Shown in pieces: positions 25,348-34,128 of a DNA stretch of 64,000 bases. Source of the DNA: Pseudomonadota bacterium (lineage in GTDB: Bacteria > Pseudomonadota > Gammaproteobacteria > Pseudomonadales > Pseudohongiellaceae). The position numbers and the translations under genes were made by a program. Positions within the stretch are counted from its first letter, which is position 1. Every line of letters starts with the position of its first letter. The stretch covers positions 1-64,000 of the forward strand of contig JAQCBT010000004.1 in assembly GCA_027621405.1 (NCBI GenBank), in the 5' to 3' direction. The notes under the pieces are model-generated. The model saw only the letters and a list, made by a program, of their open reading frames with translations. It ran no database searches and was not told where the DNA came from.

Positions 25348-26010
25348 ATGGAAAAACTGATTTCAGGCATCGCCAAGTTCAAGAGCTCTTCCTACGAAGA
25401 AAGGAAGAAACTGTTCTCCGAGCTGGCCAATGGCCAGAGCCCGGAAGTGTTGTTTATTACCTGCTCTGATTCCAGGATCGATCCGAACCTGGTTACCCAG
25501 ACTGAGCCTGGTGATCTGTTCATTATTCGCAACGCGGGCAACATCGTGCCCCCGAACCAGCGAAACGCCGGAGGGGTGACAGCCTCTATCGAATTCGCAG
25601 TAGCCGCGCTGGGTGTCCAGCATATCGTTGTCTGTGGTCACAGTGACTGCGGTGCCATGAAGGGCGCCCTCAATCTTGGCGCATTGAATGATCTGCCTCA
25701 CGTGAAGGATTGGCTTGAGCATTCCCGCGGCGCAGTAGAAGCGGTTCGCGCCCGCAATGGCGGCGACGACAGCAACATCCTCAACCAGGTGACAGAGGAA
25801 AATGTGCTGCAGCAGCTGCAACACCTGCGCACTCACCCTGCCGTGTTGGCCAAGCTGGCTACTGGCAGTATCGAACTGCATGGCTGGATCTATGACATCA
25901 AGCACGGCTCCATCAGTTCTTACGATGCTGATAAGGGTGCGTTCGTGCCAGTTGAAGAGCACTATGCTGAATTCATGGATGCAGATAAACGTGCATTGAA
26001 GACGGCCTAA
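25348..26010 (+). CDS. Beta-class carbonic anhydrase
   Basis: This 220-residue protein interconverts CO2 and bicarbonate in the cytoplasm. The zinc ligands and catalytic dyad are intact: CSDSR (Cys39, Asp41, Arg43) and GHSDCG (His98, Cys101). Ribosome site CAGGAGCAAGGAAAA precedes ATG25348. The SulP gene follows after 35 bp and would supply bicarbonate, so the pair is a carbon-uptake or pH-related unit. Expression is probably under the divergent OxyR-like regulator. Confidence 0.95.
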   Translation: MEKLISGIAKFKSSSYEERKKLFSELANGQSPEVLFITCSDSRIDPNLVTQTEPGDLFIIRNAGNIVPPNQRNAGGVTASIEFAVAALGVQHIVVCGHSDCGAMKGALNLGALNDLPHVKDWLEHSRGAVEAVRARNGGDDSNILNQVTEENVLQQLQHLRTHPAVLAKLATGSIELHGWIYDIKHGSISSYDADKGAFVPVEEHYAEFMDADKRALKTA

Positions 26011-26045
26011 GACCTGCTTCTTTAAAGGATTAATGGGAGTTAATC

Positions 26046-27710
26046 ATGTTTGGATTTCGGACAGATAATTTAAAGGGCGATATCTACGGCGGCATCACTG
26101 CCGGCGTAGTGGCCCTGCCATTGGCCCTGGCCTTTGGCGAAGCCTCGGGCGCGGGACCCATTGCGGGTCTTTATGGCGCCATTATCGTTGGCTTCTTCGC
26201 TTCACTGTTTGGTGGTACTGATGCCCAGGTGACTGGACCGACTGGCCCCATGGTGGTGGTATTTGCCGGCGTCTATGCGGCACTCGGTGGTAACCCTTCA
26301 CTGGTATTTACCACAGTGGTGCTGGCTGGCGTATTCCAGATTGTATTTGGTGTACTAAAGCTCGGTCAGTACATTCGACTCGTGCCCTACCCGGTAATCT
26401 CGGGTTTCATGAGCGGCATCGGCTGTATCATCATCGCGCTACAAACCTCACGACTGTTTGGTCACGAGCCGGAAGGCAGCGGAACCATTCCTGCGCTGGT
26501 TGAAATACCGGGCGCGGTGATGGATCCCAATTTTGTTGCCCTGGGTATCGGTGCGATGACCCTGCTGATCGTATTCAACTGGCCCGCTGCCTGGGGCAAG
26601 ATCGTGCCCGGAGCACTTGCCGGCCTGATCATCGGTACGGTCACCAGCACCATGATTGTTGGTGCGCCGATTCTGGGTGATATTCCAACAGGCCTGCCAA
26701 GCTTTATCATGCCTGCACTCAGCCAGGACTCCTTGCTGGTAGTGCTGGAAGCCGCGTTTATTCTCGCGCTGCTGGGTTCGATCGACAGCTTGCTGACGTC
26801 ACTGGTGGCCGACAACATGACCCGTACCCGACACAACTCCAACCAGGAGTTGATCGGTCAGGGCGTGGGTAATGCGATTGCTGGCCTGTTCGGTGGTATT
26901 GCGAGTGCGGGTGCCACCATGCGTACGGTGATCAACATCCGTACCGGTGGTAAGACCAAGATCTCCGGCATGTTGCACAGCGTATTGCTGCTGGCTATTG
27001 TGGTGGCACTGGCGCCGCTGGCGTCCAACATTCCGCACACGGTGCTGGCTGCGATCCTGATCAAGACTGGCTGGGACATTATCGACCGTGCCTACATTCT
27101 CAAGGCGCACCGTGGTCCTCGTTGGGATCTGGCGCTGATGATGCTGGTACTGGTATTGACTGTGTTCGTTGACCTGATTACCGCGGTGATGGCCGGTGTG
27201 GTGATGGCATCCCTGGCTTTCGTGAAGCAGATTGCCGACCAGCAATTGAAGGAACTGAAGGACATCACTCGTGAAGGCCTCTCTGTGCATTTCACTCAGG
27301 AAGAAGCCGAGATGATGACTCATTCCCATGAGCGCATTAACATCTTCGACTTCGGTGGACCGCTGAGCTTCGGTGCAGCTGCCGATCTTGGTCACCAGGT
27401 TCGAGAAAAGTCTGCCAAGTTCAGCCAGGTAACGATCCTGGACTTCTCCCAGGTGCCCTTCATTGACGTATCCGCTGCTCGTGCGGTGGAGACCATTGCC
27501 AATGATGGCAAGATGTCGAACAAGCTGGTCTACATCTCTGGAATGAATGAACAAACCCGCGATGTACTCGAAGGCCTGATGGGCGAGGTGATTCCGAAGA
27601 ATCACTACTTCGACAAGCGCAGAGACGCCATCGCCGCTGCCGTGGAGTTTGTTGAATCTACCGAGGCAAAAAAGCCTGAACAGGTCAATGCCGAACCGGC
27701 GCTGGCCTGA
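26046..27710 (+). CDS. SulP-family anion transporter with STAS domain (likely bicarbonate)
   Basis: This 554-residue inner-membrane protein carries the SulP opening GITAGVVALPLALAFGEASG with many hydrophobic helices, followed by a C-terminal STAS domain (about 430-530: FDFGGPLSFGAAADL, VTILDFSQVPFIDVSAARAV). SulP proteins carry sulfate, bicarbonate or dicarboxylates. Operon linkage to carbonic anhydrase favours bicarbonate (BicA-like). A GGGAG ribosome site precedes ATG26046. A strong terminator follows at 27768. Confidence 0.92.
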   Translation: MFGFRTDNLKGDIYGGITAGVVALPLALAFGEASGAGPIAGLYGAIIVGFFASLFGGTDAQVTGPTGPMVVVFAGVYAALGGNPSLVFTTVVLAGVFQIVFGVLKLGQYIRLVPYPVISGFMSGIGCIIIALQTSRLFGHEPEGSGTIPALVEIPGAVMDPNFVALGIGAMTLLIVFNWPAAWGKIVPGALAGLIIGTVTSTMIVGAPILGDIPTGLPSFIMPALSQDSLLVVLEAAFILALLGSIDSLLTSLVADNMTRTRHNSNQELIGQGVGNAIAGLFGGIASAGATMRTVINIRTGGKTKISGMLHSVLLLAIVVALAPLASNIPHTVLAAILIKTGWDIIDRAYILKAHRGPRWDLALMMLVLVLTVFVDLITAVMAGVVMASLAFVKQIADQQLKELKDITREGLSVHFTQEEAEMMTHSHERINIFDFGGPLSFGAAADLGHQVREKSAKFSQVTILDFSQVPFIDVSAARAVETIANDGKMSNKLVYISGMNEQTRDVLEGLMGEVIPKNHYFDKRRDAIAAAVEFVESTEAKKPEQVNAEPALA

Positions 27711-27767
27711 CCCAGGGATCAAATTGTACTTCCCTTAGACACTTCTATCCCTTCCCTTTAGAAGTCT

Positions 27768-27801
27768 GGGCAGATACCAACACGGTATCTGCCCTTTTTT
27801 T
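27768..27801 (+). terminator. Rho-independent terminator after SulP
   Basis: A perfect 11-bp stem GGGCAGATACC / GGTATCTGCCC with an AACAC loop is followed by TTTTTTTATT. It lies 58 bp after the SulP stop. Confidence 0.93.
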
Positions 27802-28273
27802 ATTCAGTGGAAAGTGATTGGGCAATTCAGTGTGGGAACGACCAGCGAGAGCTGTGTGTACTGCCTGGATTGATTACTCGTTGAACCGTTAGGAACGAGG
27901 AAGGGTGGCAGTGCGGTTTGACTCAGCAATCGTTGATCTGGGTGTGTTGCTGCGGCCTAACTAGAGATGCTTGGGCTGCGATCACTACAGGGGTAGCTAC
28001 TCTCTCGATAAATTGATGGTGGTGGTGGTGATAGTGGTCAGGTTGAGAGTGCATCAAGACAGGAATTGCAGACATGGCTACGACCAGTCGCGCCCACTCC
28101 AGCCTGATTCAGGACTCTGGTTTGTTTTAAGTCAGGATTTGCTCGATAAGTGCTGCGCGCTATTTCTCTGGAGCTTCACGAAGCGCACAACTCACTAAGT
28201 GGGGCAGTAAAAGCACCCTTCCCTGACTGCCACTATTCTCTACAAGGGAGTTCTCGAGGGATGCACAGGCAAC
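27802..28273. other. Gene-free stretch
   Basis: This roughly 470-bp region lies between the SulP terminator and the TorF terminator. It contains only short open frames with no convincing start, composition or family signal. I see no tRNA, hairpin-rich RNA or repeat here beyond a GATGGTGGTGGTGGTGAT microsatellite near 28015. Confidence 0.5.
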
Positions 28274-28305
28274 AAAAAAGCCGGCTTCTAACGAAGCCGG
28301 CTTTT
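28274..28305 (-). terminator. Rho-independent terminator of the TorF gene
   Basis: A 13-bp perfect stem (AAAAGCCGGCTTC / GAAGCCGGCTTTT, loop TAAC) is followed on the minus strand by a T-run. It lies 27 bp beyond the TorF stop. Confidence 0.92.
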
Positions 28306-28331
28306 GGTTATTGCGTTACTGTATTACTGAC

Positions 28332-29072
28332 TTACAGTTCGAAGTCCATACCGTAACCGATAACGAATTTCACGCTGTCGTTATCACGTTGGGACATGCT
28401 GGCATAGTCTTCAATACCGTCACCGTTGTCATCATCACCCAGTGTAGTGGTTGTGATCATGCCGTAGAAACCATCCTTGGCGATGCTGATATTGAAATCC
28501 CAGTAGTCGTCAGTTGCACCGTTGAAGGAGTACATGAAGTCACCTTCGTGGAATCCTGCGTGCAGGCCAATTTCCGCGCCGCTTTCCAGTGGGATCGCAT
28601 AGTCGAATGACCAGTAAGAAGCCTTGGCGAAACCGAAGTCTTCAGTCGGGCCTTCATCAGGCTCGGCGTGCACCAGCAGTGACAGAGTAGCGCTGAAGTT
28701 ACCGATACCCAGGGAGCCATAGACCTCGCTGAAGTCATAACCGGCATTGGAATCGTAGTTGTAGTAGAGGTAGCCCACATCCCAGGAGAAAGAATCAGTC
28801 TCACCGGCAAGGCCGAAGTAAATATCGTGTTCGTAGGAATACGCATCATCGGAATCGTAAGACACGTTAGATGCCCAGGTACCGATGTAGAAACCGCTTT
28901 CTGATGCGTAGTCGATACCGCCCTGAATAGCACCTTCGTTAATAGTCTGAGTGAGTCCGCGCCAGATGTAGTTGTTGGTCGCGGTGAAATTGGCAGTCCA
29001 TTCCTGAGCTTGAACAGCGCTAGTGGAGAGTAGTAAACCTGCGGCCACGAGTGACGCAATTCGAGTTTTCAT
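28332..29072 (-). CDS. TorF-family putative porin
   Basis: This 246-residue outer-membrane protein has a signal peptide ending AVQAQ. Its N-terminal motif TATNNYIWRGLTQT is typical of the TorF family, as are many aromatic strands and a C-terminal FVIGYGMDFEL. TorF homologues often lie next to glnK-amtB in gammaproteobacteria, suggesting nitrogen-linked uptake. Here the nearest evidence is regulatory: a sigma-54 promoter and an NtrC-like site upstream. Acidic loops (DDDNGDGIED) face outward or bind metal. The substrate is unknown. Confidence 0.9.
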   Translation of the reverse strand: MKTRIASLVAAGLLLSTSAVQAQEWTANFTATNNYIWRGLTQTINEGAIQGGIDYASESGFYIGTWASNVSYDSDDAYSYEHDIYFGLAGETDSFSWDVGYLYYNYDSNAGYDFSEVYGSLGIGNFSATLSLLVHAEPDEGPTEDFGFAKASYWSFDYAIPLESGAEIGLHAGFHEGDFMYSFNGATDDYWDFNISIAKDGFYGMITTTTLGDDDNGDGIEDYASMSQRDNDSVKFVIGYGMDFEL

Positions 29073-29136
29073 AATTTGTCTTGTCCCTTGATTGGTTCAT
29101 GTTTAAAGGCAGTGCTTGCCGCCTGAAACAGTCAAG

Positions 29137-29152
29137 AGCAATTACCGGGCCA
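29137..29152 (-). promoter_or_regulatory. Sigma-54 promoter for the TorF gene
   Basis: The minus strand reads TGGCCCGGTAATTGCT, matching TGGCACG-N4-TTGCW with the invariant GG and GC at correct spacing. It lies 65 bp upstream of ATG29072. Sigma-54 promoters need an enhancer-binding activator; see the site at 29229. Confidence 0.8.
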
Positions 29153-29228
29153 ATTCCCAAAAAGCCCCAATTTCCGGGGGTTGTAGACGAATTTTGAAAA
29201 ATTGCACGGAATTGACAAAGATAATGAC

Positions 29229-29243
29229 GCACCATGCAGGTGC
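29229..29243. promoter_or_regulatory. NtrC-like enhancer site
   Basis: GCACCATGCAGGTGC is a symmetric GCACC-N5-GGTGC dyad, close to the NtrC consensus TGCACYA-N5-TRGTGCA. It lies about 80 bp upstream of the sigma-54 -24 element, the usual place for an enhancer. No second copy was found nearby. Confidence 0.65.
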
Positions 29244-29345
29244 AATAAAAACTCCCAACGCCCTCAAATAAGGCGTTTATCGACGCCGCCCGAGCAGGCG
29301 GCGCCCAGCCCCAAATCGAACAGCTGATTTTATCGGCTGAATTTA

Positions 29346-29458
29346 TAGGACACCCACTTAAATTCTGTCTCCCCTGATCAGTCTAAAAGCGCTGTTTCAG
29401 TATGAAAAACAACGGCTTATGGGGGTTGGAAAAAGTGGGGGAAAAAGTGGGTGTCCTA
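29346..29458. repeat. 14-bp inverted repeat pair, second repeat family
   Basis: TAGGACACCCACTT (29346-29359) and AAGTGGGTGTCCTA (29445-29458) are perfect inverted copies separated by 85 bp. The right arm also contains a direct repeat of GAAAAAGTGGG (29429, 29441). The right arm ends 5 bp before the stop of the VOC gene (29464, minus strand). It differs from the REP family of the window and may be a small mobile or hairpin element. Confidence 0.7.
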
Positions 29459-29463
29459 AGAAG

Positions 29464-29850
29464 TTAGTCCATTGGATAGCGGTAGAGGGCGCAGACTTTG
29501 TTGCCTGTGGGATCGCGGAGGTAGGCGATGTAGAGCTTCATTGTGGCGCTTTCGCGGACCCCCGGTGGGTCTTCGATGGCAACGCCGCCGTTCTCGAGGC
29601 CAGCCGCGTGCCAGGCATCGACCTGTTCGGGACTGGTGGCTGCGAAGCCCAGGGTGCTGCCATTGCCGTGGCAGGCAGGCTCGCCGTTGATGGGGATCGA
29701 CAGGCCGAAGGTACCGGTTGCTGAACGATAGAACACTCTCCCCTTGGGATCCTGCACCGCTTCGGGGATACCCAGCACCGACAGGGTAGCATCGTAGAAT
29801 TTTTTCGACGCTTCCATGTCGTTGCTTCCCAACATGACGTGACTAAACAT
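29464..29850 (-). CDS. VOC-superfamily (glyoxalase/dioxygenase-like) protein
   Basis: This 128-residue protein begins MFSHVMLGSNDMEASKKFYD, with the typical first beta-alpha-beta module. The second module includes DPTGNKVCALYRYP at the end and IEDPPGVRESATMKLYIAYL. VOC proteins bind a metal ion and act on small electrophiles; the exact reaction cannot be assigned. It lies 37 bp downstream of the cytochrome b561 gene on the same strand. Confidence 0.88.
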   Translation of the reverse strand: MFSHVMLGSNDMEASKKFYDATLSVLGIPEAVQDPKGRVFYRSATGTFGLSIPINGEPACHGNGSTLGFAATSPEQVDAWHAAGLENGGVAIEDPPGVRESATMKLYIAYLRDPTGNKVCALYRYPMD

Positions 29851-29887
29851 TTCTTTCTTCCTTTTATGAGTTATGGAATCGGATAAC

Positions 29888-30400
29888 CTAGGCCATGCGC
29901 TTCAGCATGGCCTGCTTGTCTATGAACTGGTGTTTGAGGGCGGCGAGTATGTGCAACAGGATCAGCACCTTCAGCACATTGGCAGATGCGCCATGTACAA
30001 GGTGGAAGATTCCCATCAGGCTCTCGTTATGACCGAGGGTGATATTGATCAGGCCGAACACGCGGACATCCTGTTCAAAGAACATCCCCTGTACGATGCC
30101 GCTCAACACCATCAAGGCAACGAACACATAGAATGCCACATGGATTCGTTGGCTCCAGACTTTCTCCCAATCCTTCAGACTACCCATCACCACCACGGGA
30201 TGCTTGCGGCGCAAATAGAAACGGAACGCCATCAACATTCCGATTACGATCGCCCCACCGGAATGAAACATCAGGATAAATCCCTTGTCATCTCCCTGCG
30301 CCTCTTCCACGAGTTCGCCGCTCACAAACAACCAGAACAACAACAAAACCGCCAGCAACCAGTGCAGGACTTTCTGTCCACGCGTATAAGCTTCATTCAT
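29888..30400 (-). CDS. Cytochrome b561 family membrane protein
   Basis: This 170-residue di-heme b561 has four membrane helices with paired histidines: KVLHWLLAVLLLFWLF, LMFHSGGAIVIGMLM, RIHVAFYVFVALM and VLKVLILLHILAALKHQF. It passes electrons between the quinone pool and a periplasmic partner. ATG30400 starts MNEAYTRGQK. It lies between the VOC gene and a small membrane-anchored protein on the same strand, so it is probably co-transcribed with them. Confidence 0.88.
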   Translation of the reverse strand: MNEAYTRGQKVLHWLLAVLLLFWLFVSGELVEEAQGDDKGFILMFHSGGAIVIGMLMAFRFYLRRKHPVVVMGSLKDWEKVWSQRIHVAFYVFVALMVLSGIVQGMFFEQDVRVFGLINITLGHNESLMGIFHLVHGASANVLKVLILLHILAALKHQFIDKQAMLKRMA

Positions 30401-30448
30401 GACTCAACTCCTTTACAGTTAAACCAGATACTTGCCGCATACAATGCA

Positions 30449-30898
30449 TCAAGAGCGGGGCTCAAGGCGCAGGAAGCGCCGCGGAGGAAATCCGGTGCGA
30501 AACCTGAACTCGAAACCGAAGCTGTATTCCTCGCTGATCCGTTCCAGCTCGGCACCTGCGAGTGGTACCGCCACATAGGGTCTGAATGTGTCTGTGCCGG
30601 GCATCTTCACCTCTACATTGGGATTATCCAGAGCGTAGCCATACCAACGACGTGGCCAGTGATTCACGGCGATATAGTTGTTGCCATCAATCTGCTCGAG
30701 ACGCAGCACCCGTTCGTGTCGTTCATTATCTGAACTGAAAGTGGCCAGCACCAGGGAGGTGGACCCCTGGGGTTGGTTCACTCCAAGCTGGGTTTCAAAC
30801 CAGATGATGGAGCCTAGATAGATCAGAAATAAACCGGCGATACCGATACCGCCCCATTTCACAACCTTCCTGCCATTCATAGCTTCTCTCCCATTCAA
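30449..30898 (-). CDS. Membrane-anchored nitroreductase/DUF385-like split-barrel protein
   Basis: This 149-residue protein has an N-terminal helix (VVKWGGIGIAGLFLIYLGSIIWF). The body has YIAVNHWPRRWYGYALDNPNVEV, which resembles the deazaflavin-dependent nitroreductase (DUF385) pattern in which a tryptophan-rich helix precedes a beta strand. It ends in a basic RRFLRL tail. The fold call is by eye. It is similar in plan to the protein at 15660. It lies in the minus-strand run with cytochrome b561. Confidence 0.65.
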   Translation of the reverse strand: MNGREAMNGRKVVKWGGIGIAGLFLIYLGSIIWFETQLGVNQPQGSTSLVLATFSSDNERHERVLRLEQIDGNNYIAVNHWPRRWYGYALDNPNVEVKMPGTDTFRPYVAVPLAGAELERISEEYSFGFEFRFRTGFPPRRFLRLEPRS

Positions 30899-30973
30899 TG
30901 TGATTCCACAACAGGGCCCGGACTATTTTAGTAGGCAAGCGCGTGTATGCCGCGTGTGCCTCCGTCATGAGTT

Positions 30974-31909
30974 TCAGGCTACGAGTGACGCCAAAACCCG
31001 GCGCTCTCCCTTAAACGGCCTGCGTCCGTGCATCACGAGAAAATTGTCAACGATGGCCATATCGCCAGTCTGCCATTGCAGATCATGGGTAAACCGTTGA
31101 GCAAGACTGACTACCTGTTGCATATCTTCATCAGCTATCGCGGCTTCATCGCCAAAACGGACAACCTTTTCGTGTCGGTTACGGCTATCTTTCCAACCCA
31201 TGAACGCGGCGATAAGCTGGTTAAAGAAGACTTGCGTACCGGACTCAAGGGTTCTGATAGCGGGCAAAACCGGAGTCGTCGCCTTCAGGCTACCATCATC
31301 GAGCCACTGCCAGCTATAGCCCAACGCCTGCAGCCTGCTCTCCGCGCCAGCCCGGTCTTCGCAGTTCAGGGTGCTCTGCCAGCTGCGCCCTTGTCCGGAT
31401 TGTAAATCGGCAAATAGGGGCATGATGTTGGTATAAAGCAGGCCTTCTTCCTCACACTTTGAAACGAACGCAGGCATCTGTTCCCGCATGGCTTGCAACA
31501 GCAGATCTGAGCGACACAGAGGCGTGGCACCGCCCTCCCGGGAAGCCAATTCACAGAAGAAGAACAGCTTGCTGGGATAGCGCGGGGTCTGGGCCATCTC
31601 ATGATGCAGAAATATTTCGATCTCGGGCGGCGCCTCATTCGCAGTAAACACCTTGTCTGTTCGATTCTTGCGCACCGCATTCGACAGCGATTCTTCATAG
31701 GTAAAGGCTGGCAATTCGAAGGCACTGATAGCCCTATCGAAATCCGTATCGCTAACAAGCCTGAATCCGCGCAGTAGCACAGCACCATGCCGTTCAAGCT
31801 GGCTCAGGACTTCCTGACGATGCTGCGATAACCAGGCACAAGGATCCTGTGTCTTGTCCGCCGCCTGGATCACGGCCGGGAACTCGGCGAAGCTGGAATA
31901 CAGAGTCAT
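30974..31909 (-). CDS. TauD/TfdA-family Fe(II)/2-oxoglutarate dioxygenase
   Basis: This 311-residue protein has the facial triad: the first His and Asp/Glu in EIFLHHEMAQTPRYP and the distal His in AIVDNFLVMHGRRPFKGERR, with the 2-oxoglutarate-binding Arg close after. It resembles the SyrP/clavaminate-synthase-like subgroup, whose members hydroxylate amino acids or natural-product precursors. It starts one base after the aldo-keto reductase stop and so forms an operon with it, the Gfo/Idh enzyme and the symporter. The substrate is unknown. Confidence 0.88.
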   Translation of the reverse strand: MTLYSSFAEFPAVIQAADKTQDPCAWLSQHRQEVLSQLERHGAVLLRGFRLVSDTDFDRAISAFELPAFTYEESLSNAVRKNRTDKVFTANEAPPEIEIFLHHEMAQTPRYPSKLFFFCELASREGGATPLCRSDLLLQAMREQMPAFVSKCEEEGLLYTNIMPLFADLQSGQGRSWQSTLNCEDRAGAESRLQALGYSWQWLDDGSLKATTPVLPAIRTLESGTQVFFNQLIAAFMGWKDSRNRHEKVVRFGDEAAIADEDMQQVVSLAQRFTHDLQWQTGDMAIVDNFLVMHGRRPFKGERRVLASLVA

Positions 31910-31910
31910 C

Positions 31911-32885
31911 TTAATCGTAGATCGGGTAGAAAGTGTTGAAAGCGGCCTCGCAGAAGACCGCTGGATCGTTGTAGCGTCTGTTCTGGTTCAGGGCAGATAT
32001 CCCATCCATCTCCTCATCACTGAGATGGAAGTCAAAGAGTGCAATGTTCTCGGCAAGGCGGGACGGGCTACTTGTCTTGGGAATAATGGCGGTTCCCCGC
32101 TGTACACCCCAGCGCAATAAAACCTGAGCGGGCGTCTTTCCGTGCCGGCTGGCAGCAGACTTTACGACGGCGGCATTGAGCAGTGAGTCATCTTCTCCTG
32201 CCATGCCAAGGGAAACATAAGAGAGCGATCCCAGGGGTGAGAACGCGGTGACCGCCATACCATAATGATGGGCCAGCCTGATCAGGCGTTCCTGGGTAAG
32301 CTGCGGATGGGACTCAATCTGCAGCATGGCTGGCTTGATACGAGCGTAGGCCTGCAGGTCGTTCAACAGTCCGCTGTTGTAGTTGCACACACCAATCTGC
32401 TTGACGAGTCCCGCTTCCACCAGTTCTTCCATCGCCCGCCATGTATCCTGCAGGGGCACGGGGTCTATCTGCATCGCCGGGTTTTCGGCCTCAGGATCAT
32501 GCAACCATTCTGGTGGGTAGCGGGTCTCGAAATCCACATACTTCAGGGAAATGGGGAAGTGAACCAGGTAGAGGTCGAGGGCGTCCAGCCCCAGGTCACT
32601 CAAGGTTTTTTCGCAGGCGGGCCGTACATGTTCGGGTCGGTGGAATGTGTTCCACAGTTTTGACGTCACCCACAAGTCTTCCCGCTTGCAGAGCCCGGCA
32701 TCCAACACCTTCTTGATGCCAACACCAACCGCTTCCTCATTGCCGTAATCGGCTGCACTGTCGAGGTGGCGATACCCACATCTCACCGCTTCTACAACAA
32801 GATCGGGCACTTGTGTGTCTGGAATTTTCCAAAGCCCCAAACCAACACAGGGCATTTTTCTGTCTGATACAGCGATGGCGTCCAT
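31911..32885 (-). CDS. Aldo-keto reductase (xylose/aldose reductase-like)
   Basis: This 324-residue (beta/alpha)8 enzyme has the catalytic tetrad visible: Asp and Tyr in HLDSAADYGNE, Lys in WVTSKLWN, and His in LDLYLVHFPI. The signature LGLWKIPDTQVPDLVVEAV, with MKP-like VKQIGVCNYN, and the C-terminal IIPKTSSPSRLAEN bind NADPH. It reduces sugars or other aldehydes. Operon context with a Gfo/Idh dehydrogenase and a sodium symporter suggests polyol or sugar-acid metabolism. Confidence 0.92.
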   Translation of the reverse strand: MDAIAVSDRKMPCVGLGLWKIPDTQVPDLVVEAVRCGYRHLDSAADYGNEEAVGVGIKKVLDAGLCKREDLWVTSKLWNTFHRPEHVRPACEKTLSDLGLDALDLYLVHFPISLKYVDFETRYPPEWLHDPEAENPAMQIDPVPLQDTWRAMEELVEAGLVKQIGVCNYNSGLLNDLQAYARIKPAMLQIESHPQLTQERLIRLAHHYGMAVTAFSPLGSLSYVSLGMAGEDDSLLNAAVVKSAASRHGKTPAQVLLRWGVQRGTAIIPKTSSPSRLAENIALFDFHLSDEEMDGISALNQNRRYNDPAVFCEAAFNTFYPIYD

Positions 32886-32925
32886 GATCTTCCCTTAATG
32901 CTTCTTATCTTGCGGTGACTGGCGA

Positions 32926-34128
32926 CTAATTCTTCAACTCATTCCAGACCCAGGCCAGGCCTCGATCGGCAAGGTAACTTTCGATGTCGATGAGTCGTTG
33001 GGACTCGATAGATTCCTGTGCCGCACTGGCCACGATAATGGCCCATAGCCCTTGTTCGAGGGTCGCGCTATCGGTCTCTTGCCCTCGCAACTGGGCAATC
33101 AGTGCCTCATGCTCGAAGAACGTCGCGCCATGATGCCCGCTACGTTCGACAATCTTTGGGTAGCTTACATCGCGAAAATCATAGTCTGCGTGCCCTTCGA
33201 CTTCTACCTTAATAAGCCCTCTGGAGCCGGCGTGCCTGAAACTGGAATACTCTGCAGCCAATACACGCCCCTGCGGACCACCGATGATGAGCTCCTCGTA
33301 CAGTTCCTGGCTAAACATATTGAGGGTAAAACTGGCACGGACTCCATTCTCGTAGTTGATTATTACAAAGCCATGATCATGAATATCCGACTTGCGCCCC
33401 TCATAGCTGAAGTCCAGGAAGTTCACCGCCTGTCCGCCGCTACCATAGACTGACACCGGCCTCGACTCTGCCATAAGATTGATGAGGTCGAAATAGTGGC
33501 AACACTTCTCAACCAATGTGCCGCCCGAATACTCATTGAATTTATTCCACTGATTTACCTTGTCCAGGAACGGTGGGCGGTACTCACTCATACTTACCGT
33601 TTTTACGTCTCCCAGAGACCTGAGCAATTTCACTTCCCGAAATGCCTCGGTGTACTGGGACTTGAACCGATACTGCATGCCGAGCTGAATGAATCCTGCA
33701 TAACTTCGCCCAAGTTGTACGAGTTCAGCCGCTTCATCCAGTTTCGTGGCCATGGGCTTTTCCACGAACAGCGGCAAATTCGTTTTCCTGGCCTGCTCGA
33801 TGATTGAATAGTGCGTGTAATTAGGCGTGCAAATCAGGATCGCATCCGCATCACAGTCGGTCAGGGCCTTTTCCAGAGAGTTGTAAACAATTGGATTCGC
33901 TTCCACTTCGCCATTAAACAGCGCCAGTGCCGCCGCGATACTTCCCTCGTCGGGATCGTAGAGCCCGGCGATCCTGGCTTGGCCAAGCAGGCGAGTTACC
34001 TGGATATGCTCGCGACCGATCATGCCCACGCCAATAATCAAGAAGCGAAATTCGGGGTGGGTGCCCGGCAATGCCATTTCTTCAACACGGGCCGACCGTT
34101 GAGCTGCACTTTCCAGGTAGAATTTCAT
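32926..34128 (-). CDS. Gfo/Idh/MocA-family NAD-dependent oxidoreductase
   Basis: This 400-residue protein has a Rossmann start (FLIIGVGMIGREHIQVTRLL), the family motif LFVEKPMATKLDEAAELV (EKP) and a C-terminal half with HHGATFFEHEALIAQLRG. Members oxidise inositols, sugars or sugar derivatives. It starts with ATG34128 and overlaps the symporter stop by four bases (ATGA), so the two are coupled. The N-terminal extension of about 25 residues before the fold is slightly long. Confidence 0.92.
   Translation of the reverse strand: MKFYLESAAQRSARVEEMALPGTHPEFRFLIIGVGMIGREHIQVTRLLGQARIAGLYDPDEGSIAAALALFNGEVEANPIVYNSLEKALTDCDADAILICTPNYTHYSIIEQARKTNLPLFVEKPMATKLDEAAELVQLGRSYAGFIQLGMQYRFKSQYTEAFREVKLLRSLGDVKTVSMSEYRPPFLDKVNQWNKFNEYSGGTLVEKCCHYFDLINLMAESRPVSVYGSGGQAVNFLDFSYEGRKSDIHDHGFVIINYENGVRASFTLNMFSQELYEELIIGGPQGRVLAAEYSSFRHAGSRGLIKVEVEGHADYDFRDVSYPKIVERSGHHGATFFEHEALIAQLRGQETDSATLEQGLWAIIVASAAQESIESQRLIDIESYLADRGLAWVWNELKN

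Noticed and set aside
29873..30733. 286-codon plus-strand frame
   Set aside because: It lies antisense to cytochrome b561 and a small membrane protein with clear family features; His/Gln-rich shadow.
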